Shown one piece after another: positions 7,000-16,385 of a stretch of 64,000 nt of DNA. Each line of letters begins with the position of its first letter. Within the stretch, counting starts at the first letter, position 1. The notes beneath the pieces were generated by a model, which was not told the DNA's origin, searched no databases, and saw nothing but the letters and a program-made list of their open reading frames with translations. A program made the translations under genes and the position numbers. Origin of the DNA: Geobacter sp. (GTDB taxonomy: Bacteria > Desulfobacterota > Desulfuromonadia > Geobacterales > DSM-12255); assembly GCA_009684525.1 (NCBI GenBank), contig WKKR01000002.1:868001-932000 (forward strand). The letters are read 5' to 3'.

Positions 7000-8864
7000 A
7001 AAAGCACCCATGCCAGCCATCCCGCCACCAGCGCGGCGCCGGCAGCGAAGCTCGCCAGGTAGACCGAGACTCGGCCGCAGCTCCAGTGGCCGAGGTTTTC
7101 ACCGGCCTTGCCGAGCCCGTCGGCCAGCCGGTCCAGCGAGTCGTCGATCACCCCTTCGTCCACCCGCTGCCAGAGGAAGCCTGCCAGCCGTTCGTAGGGG
7201 CGGATGATGAGGAAGCGGTAGAGATCGTCCACGTACCACCCCTGCTGCAGGAAGGCGGTCAGGCCCGTGGCGGGCTGCGCAGCTTCGGCGATCCGCGCGT
7301 CGCGCCGGCTGCCGCCGTAGCGGAGGTGGGCTGCCGCGAGGCCGCTAACGGCGATGAGCGCGGCGATCCCCTGCAGCGCCAGCTCTGTCCCGTGAGACGG
7401 CTCTGCCGTTGTCATCCCTGCCGTCGCCAGGAAGCTCCCCAGCAAACCTTCCCCCAGGTAGCCGGGGAGGTTGAGGAACCCGCCGCAGAGCCCCAGGAGC
7501 GCCAGAGGCAGCAGGATCGATTCCATCAGCCGTGGCGCGTGATGGTGCTCTCCGCTCTCTCCCCCGAAGACCAGGTAGACCATCCGGAAGGTGTAGAATG
7601 CCGTCAATAGGGCGGTGACGAGCCCGACCACGAAGAGACCGCCGTAGAGCGCACCACCCTTCAACCAGGCAGCCGCCAGGATGGCGTCCTTGCTGAAGAA
7701 GCCGCCGGTGAGCGGCAGGCCCGCCAGGCAGGCGGCGCCGGCCAGAAACGGCCAGAAGGTGAGCGGGAGCGTGCGGCGCAGCCCACCCATGCGGAAGATG
7801 TCCTGTTCATGGTGCAGGGCAGTGATGACGCAGCCGGCACCCAGGAAAAGGAGAGCCTTGAAGAAGGCGTGGACGATCAGGTGGAAGGTGGCGGCGGTGA
7901 TGGCGCCGCAGCCGACGCCGAGCACCATGTAGCCGATCTGGCTGATGGTGGAGTAGGCAAGGACCCGCTTCAGGTCGCGCTGGGCCACGGCGCAGGTGGC
8001 GCCGAAAAAGGCGGTCAGCGCCCCGGTGACGGCGATGGCCGCCATGGCGGTTGGCGAGAGGCTGACGAGCGGTGCCAGACGCATCAGCAGATAGACCCCG
8101 GCCGTGACCATGGTGGCGGCGTGGATCTGGGCCGAGACCGGCGTCGGCCCGGCCATGGCGTCGGGAAGCCAGACCATCAGCGGCACCTGGGCCGATTTAC
8201 CCATGGCGCCGATCAGCAAGAGGATTCCCAGCACGGTGACGGTCCCTGCCGGCAGGGTGGCGGCCATGGCGTCCACTTGGGTGATGGAGACGGTGCCGCA
8301 GAGCTCGAACAGCCAGACGATGGCGATTCCCAGGGCGGTGTCGCCGATCCGGGTGGTGATGAACGCCTTGCGGCCGGCGTCGGCGTTCTTCTTCTCCGTG
8401 TACCAGAAGCCGATCAGGGCATAGGAGCAGAATCCGACCCCCTCCCAGCCCAGGTAGAGGAGCGGCAGGTTCTCGGCCAGCACCAGCACCAGCATGGCGC
8501 AGACGAACAGGTTGAGCAGGGCGAAGAAGCGGGCCGGCGCCGGGTCTTTGGCCATGTAGGCCACGGCATAGACGTGGATCAGGCCGCAGACGAAGGTGAT
8601 CATGAGCGTCAGCGACAGCGCGAGCGGGTCGAGGTAGAGGGTGAGCGGCGCCTGCAGGTCGAAGTCGGCGAGCCAGGAGATCAGGGTGACCGTCTCGGGA
8701 CGGCTGTAGGCCCCGGCTGCCAAGAGGGCGCAGAAAAACGCCCCCCAGATCACGGCGCAGGCAAGCCCTTCCACCAGCCGGCGGGGCAGTTTCCGGCCGA
8801 CAATGGCGTTGACCGTCGCGCCGAAGAGCGGCAGGAGGAGTATGAGGGCGAGGTAGATGGTCAC
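6996..8864 (-). CDS. nuoL: NADH-quinone oxidoreductase subunit L
   Basis: 622 residues, a typical NuoL length. The antiporter-like core is complete: GWEGVGFCSYALIGFW, KSAQVPLMVWLPDAMAGPTP, SAQIHAATMVTAGVYL and KRVLAYSTISQIGYM. The C-terminal part holds the long lateral amphipathic helix and final membrane anchor expected of NuoL. The start ATG overlaps the nuoK stop by 4 bases and the end overlaps nuoM, so nuoK-L-M-N are translated as a coupled block. Distal proton-pumping subunit of the membrane arm. Confidence 0.96.
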   Translation of the reverse strand: MTIYLALILLLPLFGATVNAIVGRKLPRRLVEGLACAVIWGAFFCALLAAGAYSRPETVTLISWLADFDLQAPLTLYLDPLALSLTLMITFVCGLIHVYAVAYMAKDPAPARFFALLNLFVCAMLVLVLAENLPLLYLGWEGVGFCSYALIGFWYTEKKNADAGRKAFITTRIGDTALGIAIVWLFELCGTVSITQVDAMAATLPAGTVTVLGILLLIGAMGKSAQVPLMVWLPDAMAGPTPVSAQIHAATMVTAGVYLLMRLAPLVSLSPTAMAAIAVTGALTAFFGATCAVAQRDLKRVLAYSTISQIGYMVLGVGCGAITAATFHLIVHAFFKALLFLGAGCVITALHHEQDIFRMGGLRRTLPLTFWPFLAGAACLAGLPLTGGFFSKDAILAAAWLKGGALYGGLFVVGLVTALLTAFYTFRMVYLVFGGESGEHHHAPRLMESILLPLALLGLCGGFLNLPGYLGEGLLGSFLATAGMTTAEPSHGTELALQGIAALIAVSGLAAAHLRYGGSRRDARIAEAAQPATGLTAFLQQGWYVDDLYRFLIIRPYERLAGFLWQRVDEGVIDDSLDRLADGLGKAGENLGHWSCGRVSVYLASFAAGAALVAGWLAWVLL

Positions 8865-9169
8865 CCTTTCAGCTCCCGGAATTCATCCACGTCCACGGTC
8901 TTGCGCTTGCGCTGCAGGTAGACCACCATGGCCAGGGCGAGCGACACCTCGGCCGAGGTCATGGCCATGATCAAGAGGGCGAAGACCTGGCCGTCCAGGG
9001 TGCGCCAGTGGGCCGCTCCGCCAACGAAGACGAGCATGGCGGCATTGAGCATGATCTCGATGCCGATCAGCAGCATGATGACGTTGCTGCGCCAGACCAG
9101 CACGCAGGCCAGCCCCAGGCAGAAGAGGATGGCGGCGAGGATCAGGATGTGGAGGAGCGGCACGATCAT
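8861..9169 (-). CDS. nuoK: NADH-quinone oxidoreductase subunit K
   Basis: 102 residues starting MIVPLLHILILAAILFCLGL at the ATG at 9169. Three membrane helices, with the conserved glutamates in MLLIGIEIMLNAAML and in TSAEVSLALAMVVYL that form part of the proton path. Size and motifs are canonical (MnhC/MrpC-related). An in-frame extension upstream overlaps nuoJ in another frame and is not coding. ATGA overlap with nuoL downstream; about 34 bases separate it from nuoJ. Confidence 0.95.
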   Translation of the reverse strand: MIVPLLHILILAAILFCLGLACVLVWRSNVIMLLIGIEIMLNAAMLVFVGGAAHWRTLDGQVFALLIMAMTSAEVSLALAMVVYLQRKRKTVDVDEFRELKG

Positions 9170-9203
9170 GTCACTATCCGGTCCAGGAGCGTGGATTTTC
9201 CCC

Positions 9204-9689
9204 TCATCTGCGCCTCCCGAGGTAGAGCGCTCCGACGACTGCAAACAGCAGCTGCATGGAGATGATTTCCACTGCCACGCCGTAGCGGCTGAAGAGGGTG
9301 ACGGCGAAGTCGTGGACCCCCATGCTGCCGGTGGTTGCCGGTTGGGCCGGCAGGTAGCTGCCCGCCAGGAGCAGCACCGAGCCGAGGATGATCCCGGCAA
9401 GGAGCAGGGCCGGCAGCCAGCGAGCCAGCGTCGGGCGGTGCCCCTTTTCCGGATGCCCCAGGTCGAGCATCATGATGACGAAGAGGAAGAGGACCATGAC
9501 GGCGCCGGCGTAGATGATCACTTCGAAGACCGCCACCAGCGGGGCCAGCAGCAGGTAGAAGACCACGGCCAGGGCGAAGAACGAGGTGACCAGGTAGACG
9601 ATGGCATGCACCGGGTGCTTCTCGGTGATGGCAAAGAGGGTGGCGATGACGGTGACTGCAGCCAGTATGTAGAAGAGGGCCTGTTCCAT
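9204..9689 (-). CDS. nuoJ: NADH-quinone oxidoreductase subunit J
   Basis: 161 residues from the ATG at 9689 (MEQALFYILAAVTVIATLFA), 5 bases after the nuoI stop. A hydrophobic subunit of about five membrane helices with the conserved VFEVIIYAGAVMVLFLFVIM segment (the pi-bulge helix TM3 region). The longer in-frame extension to 9731 runs through the end of nuoI and is rejected. Works with NuoK, NuoA and NuoH in the proximal membrane arm. Confidence 0.94.
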   Translation of the reverse strand: MEQALFYILAAVTVIATLFAITEKHPVHAIVYLVTSFFALAVVFYLLLAPLVAVFEVIIYAGAVMVLFLFVIMMLDLGHPEKGHRPTLARWLPALLLAGIILGSVLLLAGSYLPAQPATTGSMGVHDFAVTLFSRYGVAVEIISMQLLFAVVGALYLGRRR

Positions 9690-9694
9690 ATCGA

Positions 9695-10225
9695 TTAGGG
9701 CAAGAGCCCCCGCACGTCCACGGGCGGGCACTCCTCTGCCCCTTTGCCGCGCGGCTGGGCGATGCCGATGCCGGCGTGACGGTAGAAGTTGTAGCTTGCG
9801 TCCTTGCCGCAGCCGGCGATGAGCAGGTCTTCCTTTTCATAGACCAGGTCCATGATGTCGCGCTTGCAGATCTCGAAGTCCGGAGTCATCTGGATTGCCA
9901 GGGTGGGGCAGGCCTCGGCGCAGAGGCCGCAGAAGATGCAACGGGAGAAGTTGATCCGGAACCAGGCGGCAAAGCGCCGTCCGTCTTCCATCTCGGCCGC
10001 TTCCATGGAGATGCAGTCCACCGGGCAGGCAGCGGAGCAGAGATAACAGGCCACGCACCGCTCGCCGCCGTCCGGGTCGCGGGTGAGGACGATCCTGGCC
10101 CGATAGCGTGGATAGGGGGTCCGCTTCTCCTCGGGATACTGGATGGTCACCGGCCGGCGGAAGATATGCTTCCAGGTGGTGAACATGCCGACCGAGATGG
10201 CCTTGATGTCGCTGAAAATGTTCAT
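9695..10225 (-). CDS. nuoI: NADH-quinone oxidoreductase subunit I
   Basis: 176 residues from the ATG at 10225 ([20 protein letters not shown]). Two ferredoxin motifs, [12 protein letters not shown] and [12 protein letters not shown], bind the two [4Fe-4S] clusters (N6a/N6b) that pass electrons to the N2 cluster on NuoB. The N-terminal amphipathic helix and YPEEK motif are typical of NuoI. It starts a new tight block (I-J-K-L-M-N), separated from nuoH by two non-complex-I genes, so this block may have an additional promoter in the 137-bp gap upstream. None was convincing by eye. Confidence 0.95.
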   Translation of the reverse strand: MNIFSDIKAISVGMFTTWKHIFRRPVTIQYPEEKRTPYPRYRARIVLTRDPDGGERCVACYLCSAACPVDCISMEAAEMEDGRRFAAWFRINFSRCIFCGLCAEACPTLAIQMTPDFEICKRDIMDLVYEKEDLLIAGCGKDASYNFYRHAGIGIAQPRGKGAEECPPVDVRGLLP

Positions 10226-10362
10226 GTCGGTCCGGATAAGGCATTCGATAGAAGTCCATCGCTGATCGGTCGGACCTCTATCGCCTGCTGTCTGCTGTTG
10301 TGGGATCAGTAGAAAAAATACCGGAGAATACCGATTTTGCAAGGGATGGCGGGCAATTTCGC

Positions 10363-11637
10363 TCAGCCGAAGCAGTAGACCTGCCTGCCGTCCTGGTAGA
10401 GCTCGATGGGGCCGTCCTGGGAGACCTTGATCACCTTGCCGAAGACCGATGCGGCGCTGGCAGCGGTGGTGCGCCCGCCGCCGGAGACCACCTCGCGGGC
10501 GTGGGAGGTGTCGATGATGAAGCCGGTCTCCAAGAGCTTGCCGGCCCGGTTGAAGACGGTCATGCCGTCTGCGGAGAGGATGCGGAGCAGGGTGCCGGCC
10601 TGCTTCAGCTCGGCGATGCTCCGTCCCTTGACCCGTTCGATGAGGAGCCTGCCGATATGGTCTTCTCCACCGACCGAACCCTTTTTCAGCTCGGCCAGCC
10701 GTCGCCCTCCCCTGGCATGCACCAGCACGACCGTGCCGAGACGGATCTTGGAAAGGGCGTAGACCGTCCAGATCAGGTCGTCGATGACCCCCGGATCGAG
10801 GCTCTCGCAGAGGAAGGTGCGGATGATGTCGGGATCGAATATGGCCCATCTCCCCTTGCGCCTGATCAGCAGCTTGTCCGGGTTGATCATCACCTCGATC
10901 TCGGCGGCGTCGTTGACCGTGACGGCAAAGGCGCCGGTGCCGGCATGCCTGACCAGGGAGAAGATCTCCCGGTGGGTCAGTTGCTCCACATCGGTCTGGA
11001 CTATGGCGTTGCTGGTCCGGAGGATGCCGGTCACCTGCATCTGGATGTTGGCGATGAAGAAGAGATTGGTGCCGTCGATGAAGCGGTAGGTGAGCGGGTT
11101 GTCGAAAAAGGTGGCGGATACGGTCTGCTGCGGCTTCATGGGGAGCAGGGTGTGCATCCGCTGGCGTACCAGCCGGCGCAGTTCGGCGTGCGTGGTCCGG
11201 TGGACGATGAAGCCGGTGGTCGCCTGCTTTCCCTCGTAGCGCTGGTAGGAGAGGTTTTTCAGGAGCTGGATCAACTGCTGGATCGGCCAGAACCCCTTGC
11301 GCCGGTCGCCGCGGAGGAAGCGGGCCATGGTGATGTCCATGATGGAGGCGAGCAGGGCGGTGCGGAAATGGGCCGCGTACCCTTCCTGTCGGAAGCCGCT
11401 GTAGAGCGCGGAAAAGGCGGTCAAGAGCTCGCGGCAGAAGACCTCTTCAATGCGGGTGAAGGGGATCGCCTCGCGTCGGGCGAAGAAACAATAGGATTGA
11501 CCATCAATGGAGATGGCTTCGAGGATAGTGGTCTCGCTCCCCTTTTCCTCGCAGGTGTCCGGGACCAGGTCCACCTCGGCGCCGCCGAGAAACGTCCGGA
11601 TATTCCCTTTGATGGCATCGAACACGGCAAACGGCAT
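10363..11637 (-). CDS. protein with a degenerate DAC (DisA_N-like) C-terminal domain
   Basis: 424 residues; GGAG precedes the ATG at 11637. The C-terminal ~75 residues resemble the diadenylate cyclase (DAC/DisA_N) core. [17 protein letters not shown] (from about 356) aligns with the DGA strand. [20 protein letters not shown] (386-405) aligns with the GTRHRAA segment, and the end with the SEETG-type strand followed by a hairpin. The catalytic DGA and RHR motifs read DGM and RTT, so c-di-AMP synthesis is unlikely as in canonical DisA/CdaA; nucleotide binding is possible. The first ~340 residues look like a large sensor module, not recognised. It sits inside the nuo cluster between nuoI and an ankyrin gene. 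Confidence 0.6.
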   Translation of the reverse strand: MPFAVFDAIKGNIRTFLGGAEVDLVPDTCEEKGSETTILEAISIDGQSYCFFARREAIPFTRIEEVFCRELLTAFSALYSGFRQEGYAAHFRTALLASIMDITMARFLRGDRRKGFWPIQQLIQLLKNLSYQRYEGKQATTGFIVHRTTHAELRRLVRQRMHTLLPMKPQQTVSATFFDNPLTYRFIDGTNLFFIANIQMQVTGILRTSNAIVQTDVEQLTHREIFSLVRHAGTGAFAVTVNDAAEIEVMINPDKLLIRRKGRWAIFDPDIIRTFLCESLDPGVIDDLIWTVYALSKIRLGTVVLVHARGGRRLAELKKGSVGGEDHIGRLLIERVKGRSIAELKQAGTLLRILSADGMTVFNRAGKLLETGFIIDTSHAREVVSGGGRTTAASAASVFGKVIKVSQDGPIELYQDGRQVYCFG

Positions 11638-11725
11638 GAGATCTCCATGGCCCGTCGTCAGCAGCGTTCATCGCCGCTCACTGCGGCATGTGGCTTACGT
11701 GCTTTTCGTGCAGAAGGCAGATATG

Positions 11726-11755
11726 GAAAGGGCAGGCCGTCAGGCCTGCCCTTTC
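11726..11755 (-). terminator. perfect 13-bp hairpin downstream of the ankyrin gene
   Basis: GAAAGGGCAGGCC and GGCCTGCCCTTTC are perfectly complementary around a 4-base loop, 11 bases past the ankyrin stop. There is no good T run, so it may stabilise the 3' end or attenuate transcription of the downstream nuo genes rather than stop it fully. Confidence 0.55.
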
Positions 11756-11766
11756 AGGGGTTCCGA

Positions 11767-12240
11767 TCAGGCCGTTGCTTCCTTGGGACGTTGCGCTTTT
11801 TTCAAAAGGGCCAGGGTAATGGGGTGATTGTTGTTTTCTGCATAGACCAGGGCGGTGTTGCCGACCCTGGTGCGGGCATGGGTGTCGGCGCCATTGACCA
11901 GCAGTGCCTGGACGGTGTGGTTGCAGCCATAGATCGCGGCGAACATCAGGGGGGTGTGACCGTCGCGGTCCCGTGCGTCGATTTCGGCGCCATGTTCGAT
12001 CAGCAGTTTGACCACCTCGACATGACCGTTGGCGGCGGCGTAATGGAGAGCAGTCTTTCCCTTTTCACTGCGTGCATCCACTTCAGCTTCGCGTTTCAGG
12101 AGGTCTTTGACCCCCTCCAGGTCTCCGGTCTTGGCGGCCTCCATAAGCGGCGAGTGCCCATGCCTGTCCTTCATGTTGACATTCACCATCGTCCCGTCCC
12201 CCTTTCTGATCGTCTTCCCCGTTACAAATGCAGTGTCCAT
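11767..12240 (-). CDS. ankyrin-repeat protein
   Basis: 157 residues from the ATG at 12240, which has AAGGAG upstream; longer in-frame starts run back into nuoH and lack a signal. About four ankyrin repeats follow a ~35-residue lead: DRHGHSPLMEAAKTGDLEGV, then SEKGKTALHYAAANGHVEVV, DRDGHTPLMFAAIYGCNHTV and TRVGNTALVYAENNNHPITL. No signal peptide, so a cytoplasmic protein-protein interaction adaptor is likely. It lies between nuoH and the DAC-like gene in the same direction; a role in assembling or regulating complex I is only contextual. Confidence 0.88.
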   Translation of the reverse strand: MDTAFVTGKTIRKGDGTMVNVNMKDRHGHSPLMEAAKTGDLEGVKDLLKREAEVDARSEKGKTALHYAAANGHVEVVKLLIEHGAEIDARDRDGHTPLMFAAIYGCNHTVQALLVNGADTHARTRVGNTALVYAENNNHPITLALLKKAQRPKEATA

Positions 12241-12290
12241 CGGCCTTCTCCTTTCCTTGCAGGTGTCAAAGAAAACGTGATGAGACCTCT

Positions 12291-13274
12291 CTACAGCAAC
12301 TGCAGCCACCAACCGGTGACAAGTATATTAATCAAAGCTAAGGGAGTCAATACTTTCCAGCCGAGGTGCATCAACTGGTCGTAGCGCAGGCGTGGCAGCG
12401 TCCCCCGCATCCAGATGAAGACAAAGGCGAAGGCAAGCACCTTTATGATAAACCAGAGTGAGGGCGGAAGCAATGGCCCATGCCATCCGCCGAGAAAAAA
12501 TGTTGCGGCCAGTCCCCCCAGCACGATGACGTTGATGTATTCACCGACGAAAAAGAGCCCGAAGCGCATGCCGGAGTATTCGGTGTGGAAGCCCGCCACC
12601 AGTTCTCCCTCGGCCTCGGGGATGTCGAAGGGTATCCGCTTGCACTCGGCAAGGATGCTGATGAAGAAGATGGCAAAGGCCAGGGGCTGGGTGAGGATGA
12701 ACCAGTTGCCGCCGCCTTGCGCGGCGACGATGTCCGACAGCCGGAAGGAGCGGGCGAGCATCACCGTCGGCACCAGGGAGAGCCCCATGGAAAGCTCGTA
12801 GGAGATGAGCTGCGCCAGGCCGCGGATCGCGCCGAGCAGGGCGTACTTGGAGTTGGAGGCCCATCCCCCCAGGGCGACACCGTAGACGGCGATGGAGGAG
12901 AGGGCCATGAAGAAGAGGAGCCCCACATGCGGGTCAGCCACCTGCAGCGGTACGTCCTCACCCAGAAGGGTCAGGGGGGCGCCGAAGGGGATGACGCTGA
13001 AGATCATGATCGCCGGGATGGCGGCCATGGCCGGGGCGAGGTAGAAGAGCCACCTGTCGGCCCCGTCCGGCTTGACATCCTCCTTGGCGAGCATCTTGAT
13101 CAGGTCGGCCAGCGGCTGCAGAAGCCCCAGCGGCCCGACCCGGTTCGGCCCCTTGCGGTCCTGGATCCAGGCAAGTACCTTCCGTTCGGCAAAGACCAGG
13201 TAGGCCGCCGCGGTGAGGATTGCAAAAAAGACCAGGCCGATCTTGGCCAGGATGAGCATGATTGAGATGTCCAT
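12291..13274 (-). CDS. nuoH: NADH-quinone oxidoreductase subunit H
   Basis: 327 residues from the ATG at 13274 ([20 protein letters not shown]). A TTG at 13304 is in frame but would add a non-family N-terminus. Eight or so membrane helices with the NuoH signatures [20 protein letters not shown], the E-rich quinone-channel loop [20 protein letters not shown] and [15 protein letters not shown]. NuoH forms the quinone chamber with NuoB and NuoD and links the peripheral and membrane arms. Confidence 0.96.
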   Translation of the reverse strand: MDISIMLILAKIGLVFFAILTAAAYLVFAERKVLAWIQDRKGPNRVGPLGLLQPLADLIKMLAKEDVKPDGADRWLFYLAPAMAAIPAIMIFSVIPFGAPLTLLGEDVPLQVADPHVGLLFFMALSSIAVYGVALGGWASNSKYALLGAIRGLAQLISYELSMGLSLVPTVMLARSFRLSDIVAAQGGGNWFILTQPLAFAIFFISILAECKRIPFDIPEAEGELVAGFHTEYSGMRFGLFFVGEYINVIVLGGLAATFFLGGWHGPLLPPSLWFIIKVLAFAFVFIWMRGTLPRLRYDQLMHLGWKVLTPLALINILVTGWWLQLL

Positions 13275-13319
13275 GGGTTCCCGTGTTTCAGTGAGCTGCT
13301 GCAACCCTGGCGTGCCGGG

Positions 13320-13592
13320 TCACGGCTTTTTCTTCTGACCGACCGCCGGCTGTCCCCCTTCGGGCGGGCGGCATGTCCCGCAGGGGCGGTAGCCTTCTTT
13401 GCGGGCCGCGTCGGCATTGGCGAATTTCAGCCGGTTCTCGGGGAGGATCTTGGCTGCAAAGCGGCATGTCGGCAGATGATAGACCTGGGACTTGGCCGAA
13501 CCCCAGAGTTCGGCCCATGCCGCCGTCTGCACGAGGAGCGACAGGGTGGCGGCAAGGATCAGTCGCCGGATGATCTGACTAGGAAATTTCAT
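13320..13592 (-). CDS. secreted Ada-like metal-binding domain protein
   Basis: 90 residues. A signal peptide (to about residue 27, QTAAWA) is followed by a single domain resembling the Ada N-terminal zinc-binding fold: SQVYHLPTCRFAAKI then FANADAARKEGYRPCGTC, with Cys residues placed as metal ligands. Such stand-alone domains are usually secreted or membrane-anchored and not methyltransferases. The ATG overlaps the end of nuoG by 14 bases, and nuoH follows, so it is co-transcribed with complex I. Function unknown. Confidence 0.8.
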   Translation of the reverse strand: MKFPSQIIRRLILAATLSLLVQTAAWAELWGSAKSQVYHLPTCRFAAKILPENRLKFANADAARKEGYRPCGTCRPPEGGQPAVGQKKKP

Positions 13593-15495
13593 GGATGAGC
13601 CTCCCTTGTTCGGTTGTTTCCAGATCGCGCAGTTGTTCCCGGTTGCCGGTGAACGGGTCTGTTACATCATCTCCGAGCCGCTCCAGCAGGCTGACCAGCA
13701 GGTGCTGAGCCGAAAGCGGGAGGCTGCCGGGCGGTTCGAGACGATGGACCCGCGGCGGGTGCAGGGTCCCGTCCTGCGGTCCTGGGGATGGGGAGCGGTT
13801 GGGGATTCCCGGCGTCATGACCTGCCGGAAGCGCTGGGCCCGCCCCTCGTTGTTGATATAGGTGCCGTCCATCTCCACCCAGGCAGTGGTGGGGAGCACG
13901 ACCTGTGCCTGCCGCACGGCCGGGGTCGGCAACCAGTCGGCAGCGGCCACGAAGGGGACCTCGGCCAGGAACTCTGCCGGGATGTCGGCCTCCAGAGCGA
14001 GAATCCCTTTCACCTTCCCCGAGGCTACTGCCTCGGCAAGGGTGGCAGTCCCGTGCTCTTTCGCCAGGAGCCCTGCGCCGAAGGCATTGGGGCCGGGCAG
14101 GAGGCATGCGACCTTGGCCTCGGTCCGGGCAAGCATTGCAATGGCGGCTGGGGCGTTGTTCCCGGTCCCGCAGATGACCACGGCCCGCTCGAATATCCCC
14201 AGCGGGACCTCTTCCAGGAAACTGAGTTCGATGGCTTCGACGGAGACGGACCGTGCCTGATCCAGCGGCGCGTGTTTCCCCACCAGGAAGACCGGGGCAC
14301 CGTTGCGCCATGCCTGCCGGACCGCCAGAAGCATCATGGGCCCCTCATCCCGGAGATCTGATTCCAGGATGACGACACAGTCGGCCTGCCGCACGTCTGC
14401 CATGGAAGCGGCATTGCCTCCGGCCAGGAGGTCGACGACGGCTGCGACCCGCTCCCCTTCCTCCTGGTCGGCAAAGTAGCAGAGAACGCCCGCTCCGAGC
14501 AGGCCGGCCAGCCGGAGGAGGAGGGCGTTCCCCTCCAGTGCCAGCCGGGGGGAGCCGACGATTGCCAGGCTTTCCGGTCCGTACAGTTCTCCCAGCTCGG
14601 CGAGCCGCACCATGAGGGTGTCCAGGGCTGCCTGCCAGGAAACTTCCTCCCCGTCCACCAGCGGCATCCGTGGCCGCGCCGGGTCGTTCACGGTGGCATT
14701 GGAGAAACGGCCCCGGTCGCAGATGAACCAGCCGTTGACCGCGTCGTTGCGCCGTGCCATGGTCTTGAGGAGTTCCCGGTAACGGGCGGCCGGGGTGGTG
14801 TTGCACCCCAGGGAGCAGTGGGGGCAGACGGAGGGGGCCATCTGGTAGTCCCAGTAGCGGGCACGGAAGCGGGCGGTTTTGTCGGTGAAGACGCCGGTGG
14901 GGCAGATGTCCACCAGGTTGCCGCTGAAGGGGGATTCCAGGTCGCCGTCGGCAAAGCGGCCGTAGTAGACGCGGCCGGCGCTCCCCATGACCCCGAAGTC
15001 GGTCCCGCCCGCATATTCCTGGTAGAAGCGGACGCAGCGGTAGCACTGGATGCAGCGGTTCATCTCGTGCTGGATATGCGGCCCCAGGTTCTGGTTGCGG
15101 TGGGTCCGCTTTTTCCCCTGGTAGCGCCGGATGCCGTGCCCGCCCGCAACGGTGTAATCCTGCAGCAGGCATTCGCCCCCCTCGTCGCAGACCGGGCAGT
15201 CGTGGGGGTGGTTGAGCATCAGCCATTCGATGACGTTTCGGCGCATGGCCAGCGCCTCCTCGTCGGTGGTGGAGACCACCATGCCGTCCTGGGCCGGCAG
15301 CATGCACGACATCTGGAGCCCCTTCACCGGCCCGTCCAGGAGCTTCACCGCGCAGAGCCGGCAGGCTCCCACGTTTCCCAGGGCCGGGTGGGAACAGAAA
15401 TGGGGGATCCAGATCCCGACGGTCTTGGCCGCCTCCAGCACGCTCGTGCCTGGGGGGACCTCCACCGATATCCGGTCGATGATCAGCCTTGGCAT
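13579..15495 (-). CDS. nuoG: NADH-quinone oxidoreductase subunit G
   Basis: 638 residues, shorter than the ~900 of E. coli NuoG. The N-terminus has the plant-type [2Fe-2S] site (CSHPALGNVGACRLC plus MSC), then HPHDCPVCDEGGECLLQD with the His ligand of the N5-type cluster, CIQCYRCVRF and a DICPTG segment. CPHCSLGC follows at the start of the molybdopterin-oxidoreductase-like domain, which carries no cofactor in complex I. Electron-wire subunit of the peripheral arm. Starts 2 bases after the GGDEF gene. The C-terminal domain is shortened but shows no frameshift. Confidence 0.94.
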   Translation of the reverse strand: MPRLIIDRISVEVPPGTSVLEAAKTVGIWIPHFCSHPALGNVGACRLCAVKLLDGPVKGLQMSCMLPAQDGMVVSTTDEEALAMRRNVIEWLMLNHPHDCPVCDEGGECLLQDYTVAGGHGIRRYQGKKRTHRNQNLGPHIQHEMNRCIQCYRCVRFYQEYAGGTDFGVMGSAGRVYYGRFADGDLESPFSGNLVDICPTGVFTDKTARFRARYWDYQMAPSVCPHCSLGCNTTPAARYRELLKTMARRNDAVNGWFICDRGRFSNATVNDPARPRMPLVDGEEVSWQAALDTLMVRLAELGELYGPESLAIVGSPRLALEGNALLLRLAGLLGAGVLCYFADQEEGERVAAVVDLLAGGNAASMADVRQADCVVILESDLRDEGPMMLLAVRQAWRNGAPVFLVGKHAPLDQARSVSVEAIELSFLEEVPLGIFERAVVICGTGNNAPAAIAMLARTEAKVACLLPGPNAFGAGLLAKEHGTATLAEAVASGKVKGILALEADIPAEFLAEVPFVAAADWLPTPAVRQAQVVLPTTAWVEMDGTYINNEGRAQRFRQVMTPGIPNRSPSPGPQDGTLHPPRVHRLEPPGSLPLSAQHLLVSLLERLGDDVTDPFTGNREQLRDLETTEQGRLIHEIS

Positions 15496-15497
15496 GT

Positions 15498-16385
15498 TTA
15501 CAGTCCGCTCCGCGTCATGTTGTGCCTGCGGACCGCCTTGTCCTCGTACATCAGCCGGTCCGCCTGCTTGTGGGTCATGTCCAGGTCCCCGCGGCTCGTG
15601 GCAGTTGCCACCCCCAGCGACATGCCGAGGGGGAATTCCGGCTCGTCCGCGTTATGGGCCGCCTCTCCGTCCCTGATTCGTTCGATAACCCTGGCGGCTG
15701 CCTCCAGGTCGGCACCGGCGAGGATGATCGCGAATTCGTCGCCGCCGATGCGCGCCACCACGTCCTCGACCCTGACCGCTGACGTCAGTACCCGTGCTGC
15801 CTGCTGGATGAGGCGGTCGCCGGCGGCGTGGCCCCGGGTATCGTTGATCTCCTTGAGCCGGTCCAGGTCGACCACGATGATGCTGACCGGGAAGTGACGC
15901 CCCCGGTCCAGCCGCGCCAGCTCCTCGTTGAAATAGCAGCGGTTGTAGACGCTGGTCAGGGTGTCGTGGCTGCTCACGTAGCGCAGCTGTTCCTCTGCCT
16001 GCTGCTTGTCGCGCAGGGAGTCGATCAGCTTGTTGAAGGCGGCAGAGAAGCCGCCGAGAAAGTCGACCTGCTGGGTCAGATCACCCGCTGCGATCTGCTG
16101 GGTCTGCCAGGTCAGATGGCGCAGGGAGGAGTGGAGTTCCTTGAACGGCGCGACCAGCTGGTTGCGGGGGGGCGGCTCCTGATCCAGGTCTCCTGCTGCC
16201 AGCGCCATGAGAAACGGTCGTGCTTCGGAAAAGGCGAGAATCAGGCGGTCCACTGCCTCGGCCAACGCCCTGACCTCGACCGGATCTCCGCTGGTGGCCG
16301 CAACCGCCGAGGCAGGTTCTCCGCGGAGCAGGGCCGAGAGCTGCTCGGTCATGGCCCAGAGCAGTTCTTTCTCTGGCTCTGTCAT
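15498..16385 (-). CDS. GGDEF diguanylate cyclase with HAMP-like linker
   Basis: 295 residues; GGGAGG lies before the ATG, which overlaps the V4R stop by 4 bases. Residues ~85-125 look HAMP-like (LTWQTQQIAAGDLTQQVDFL). The GGDEF domain starts near 140 with HDTLTSVYNR. The active-site motif is IGGDEF and the metal residues sit in VVDLDRLKEIND. The guanine-contact Asp in GHAAGDRL is kept; the Geobacter Hypr enzymes that make cGAMP carry Ser there, so c-di-GMP is the expected product. No membrane segment. Coupled to a V4R sensor gene, which suggests that protein controls the cyclase. Located between nuoF and nuoG. Confidence 0.88.
   Translation of the reverse strand: MTEPEKELLWAMTEQLSALLRGEPASAVAATSGDPVEVRALAEAVDRLILAFSEARPFLMALAAGDLDQEPPPRNQLVAPFKELHSSLRHLTWQTQQIAAGDLTQQVDFLGGFSAAFNKLIDSLRDKQQAEEQLRYVSSHDTLTSVYNRCYFNEELARLDRGRHFPVSIIVVDLDRLKEINDTRGHAAGDRLIQQAARVLTSAVRVEDVVARIGGDEFAIILAGADLEAAARVIERIRDGEAAHNADEPEFPLGMSLGVATATSRGDLDMTHKQADRLMYEDKAVRRHNMTRSGL

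Noticed and set aside
4103-7102. A 999-codon minus-strand frame that would join nuoN to an upstream extension
   Set aside because: Only the part from the ATG at 5506 matches NuoN; the rest is out of register with real nuoM.
5956-8921. Long plus-strand frames opposite nuoM and nuoL (for example 5956-7062 and 7809-8921)
   Set aside because: Asp/Gly/Gln/Arg-rich shadows of hydrophobic minus-strand genes; no start signals or motifs.
10300-12384. 694-codon open frame on the plus strand
   Set aside because: It lies antisense to the DAC-like and ankyrin genes, has GC-rich low-complexity translation without family motifs, and no ribosome binding site; a product of high-GC codon bias.
13579-15495. 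Frameshift in the shortened NuoG C-terminus
   Set aside because: The C-terminal region keeps a sensible domain sequence (HPPRVHRLEPPG) to the stop; NuoG length varies widely, so shortening alone is not evidence.
15498-16385. GGDEF protein as a cGAMP-making Hypr enzyme
   Set aside because: Hypr enzymes have Ser at the guanine-contact position after the GH motif; here it is Asp (GHAAGDRL), so c-di-GMP is the expected product.
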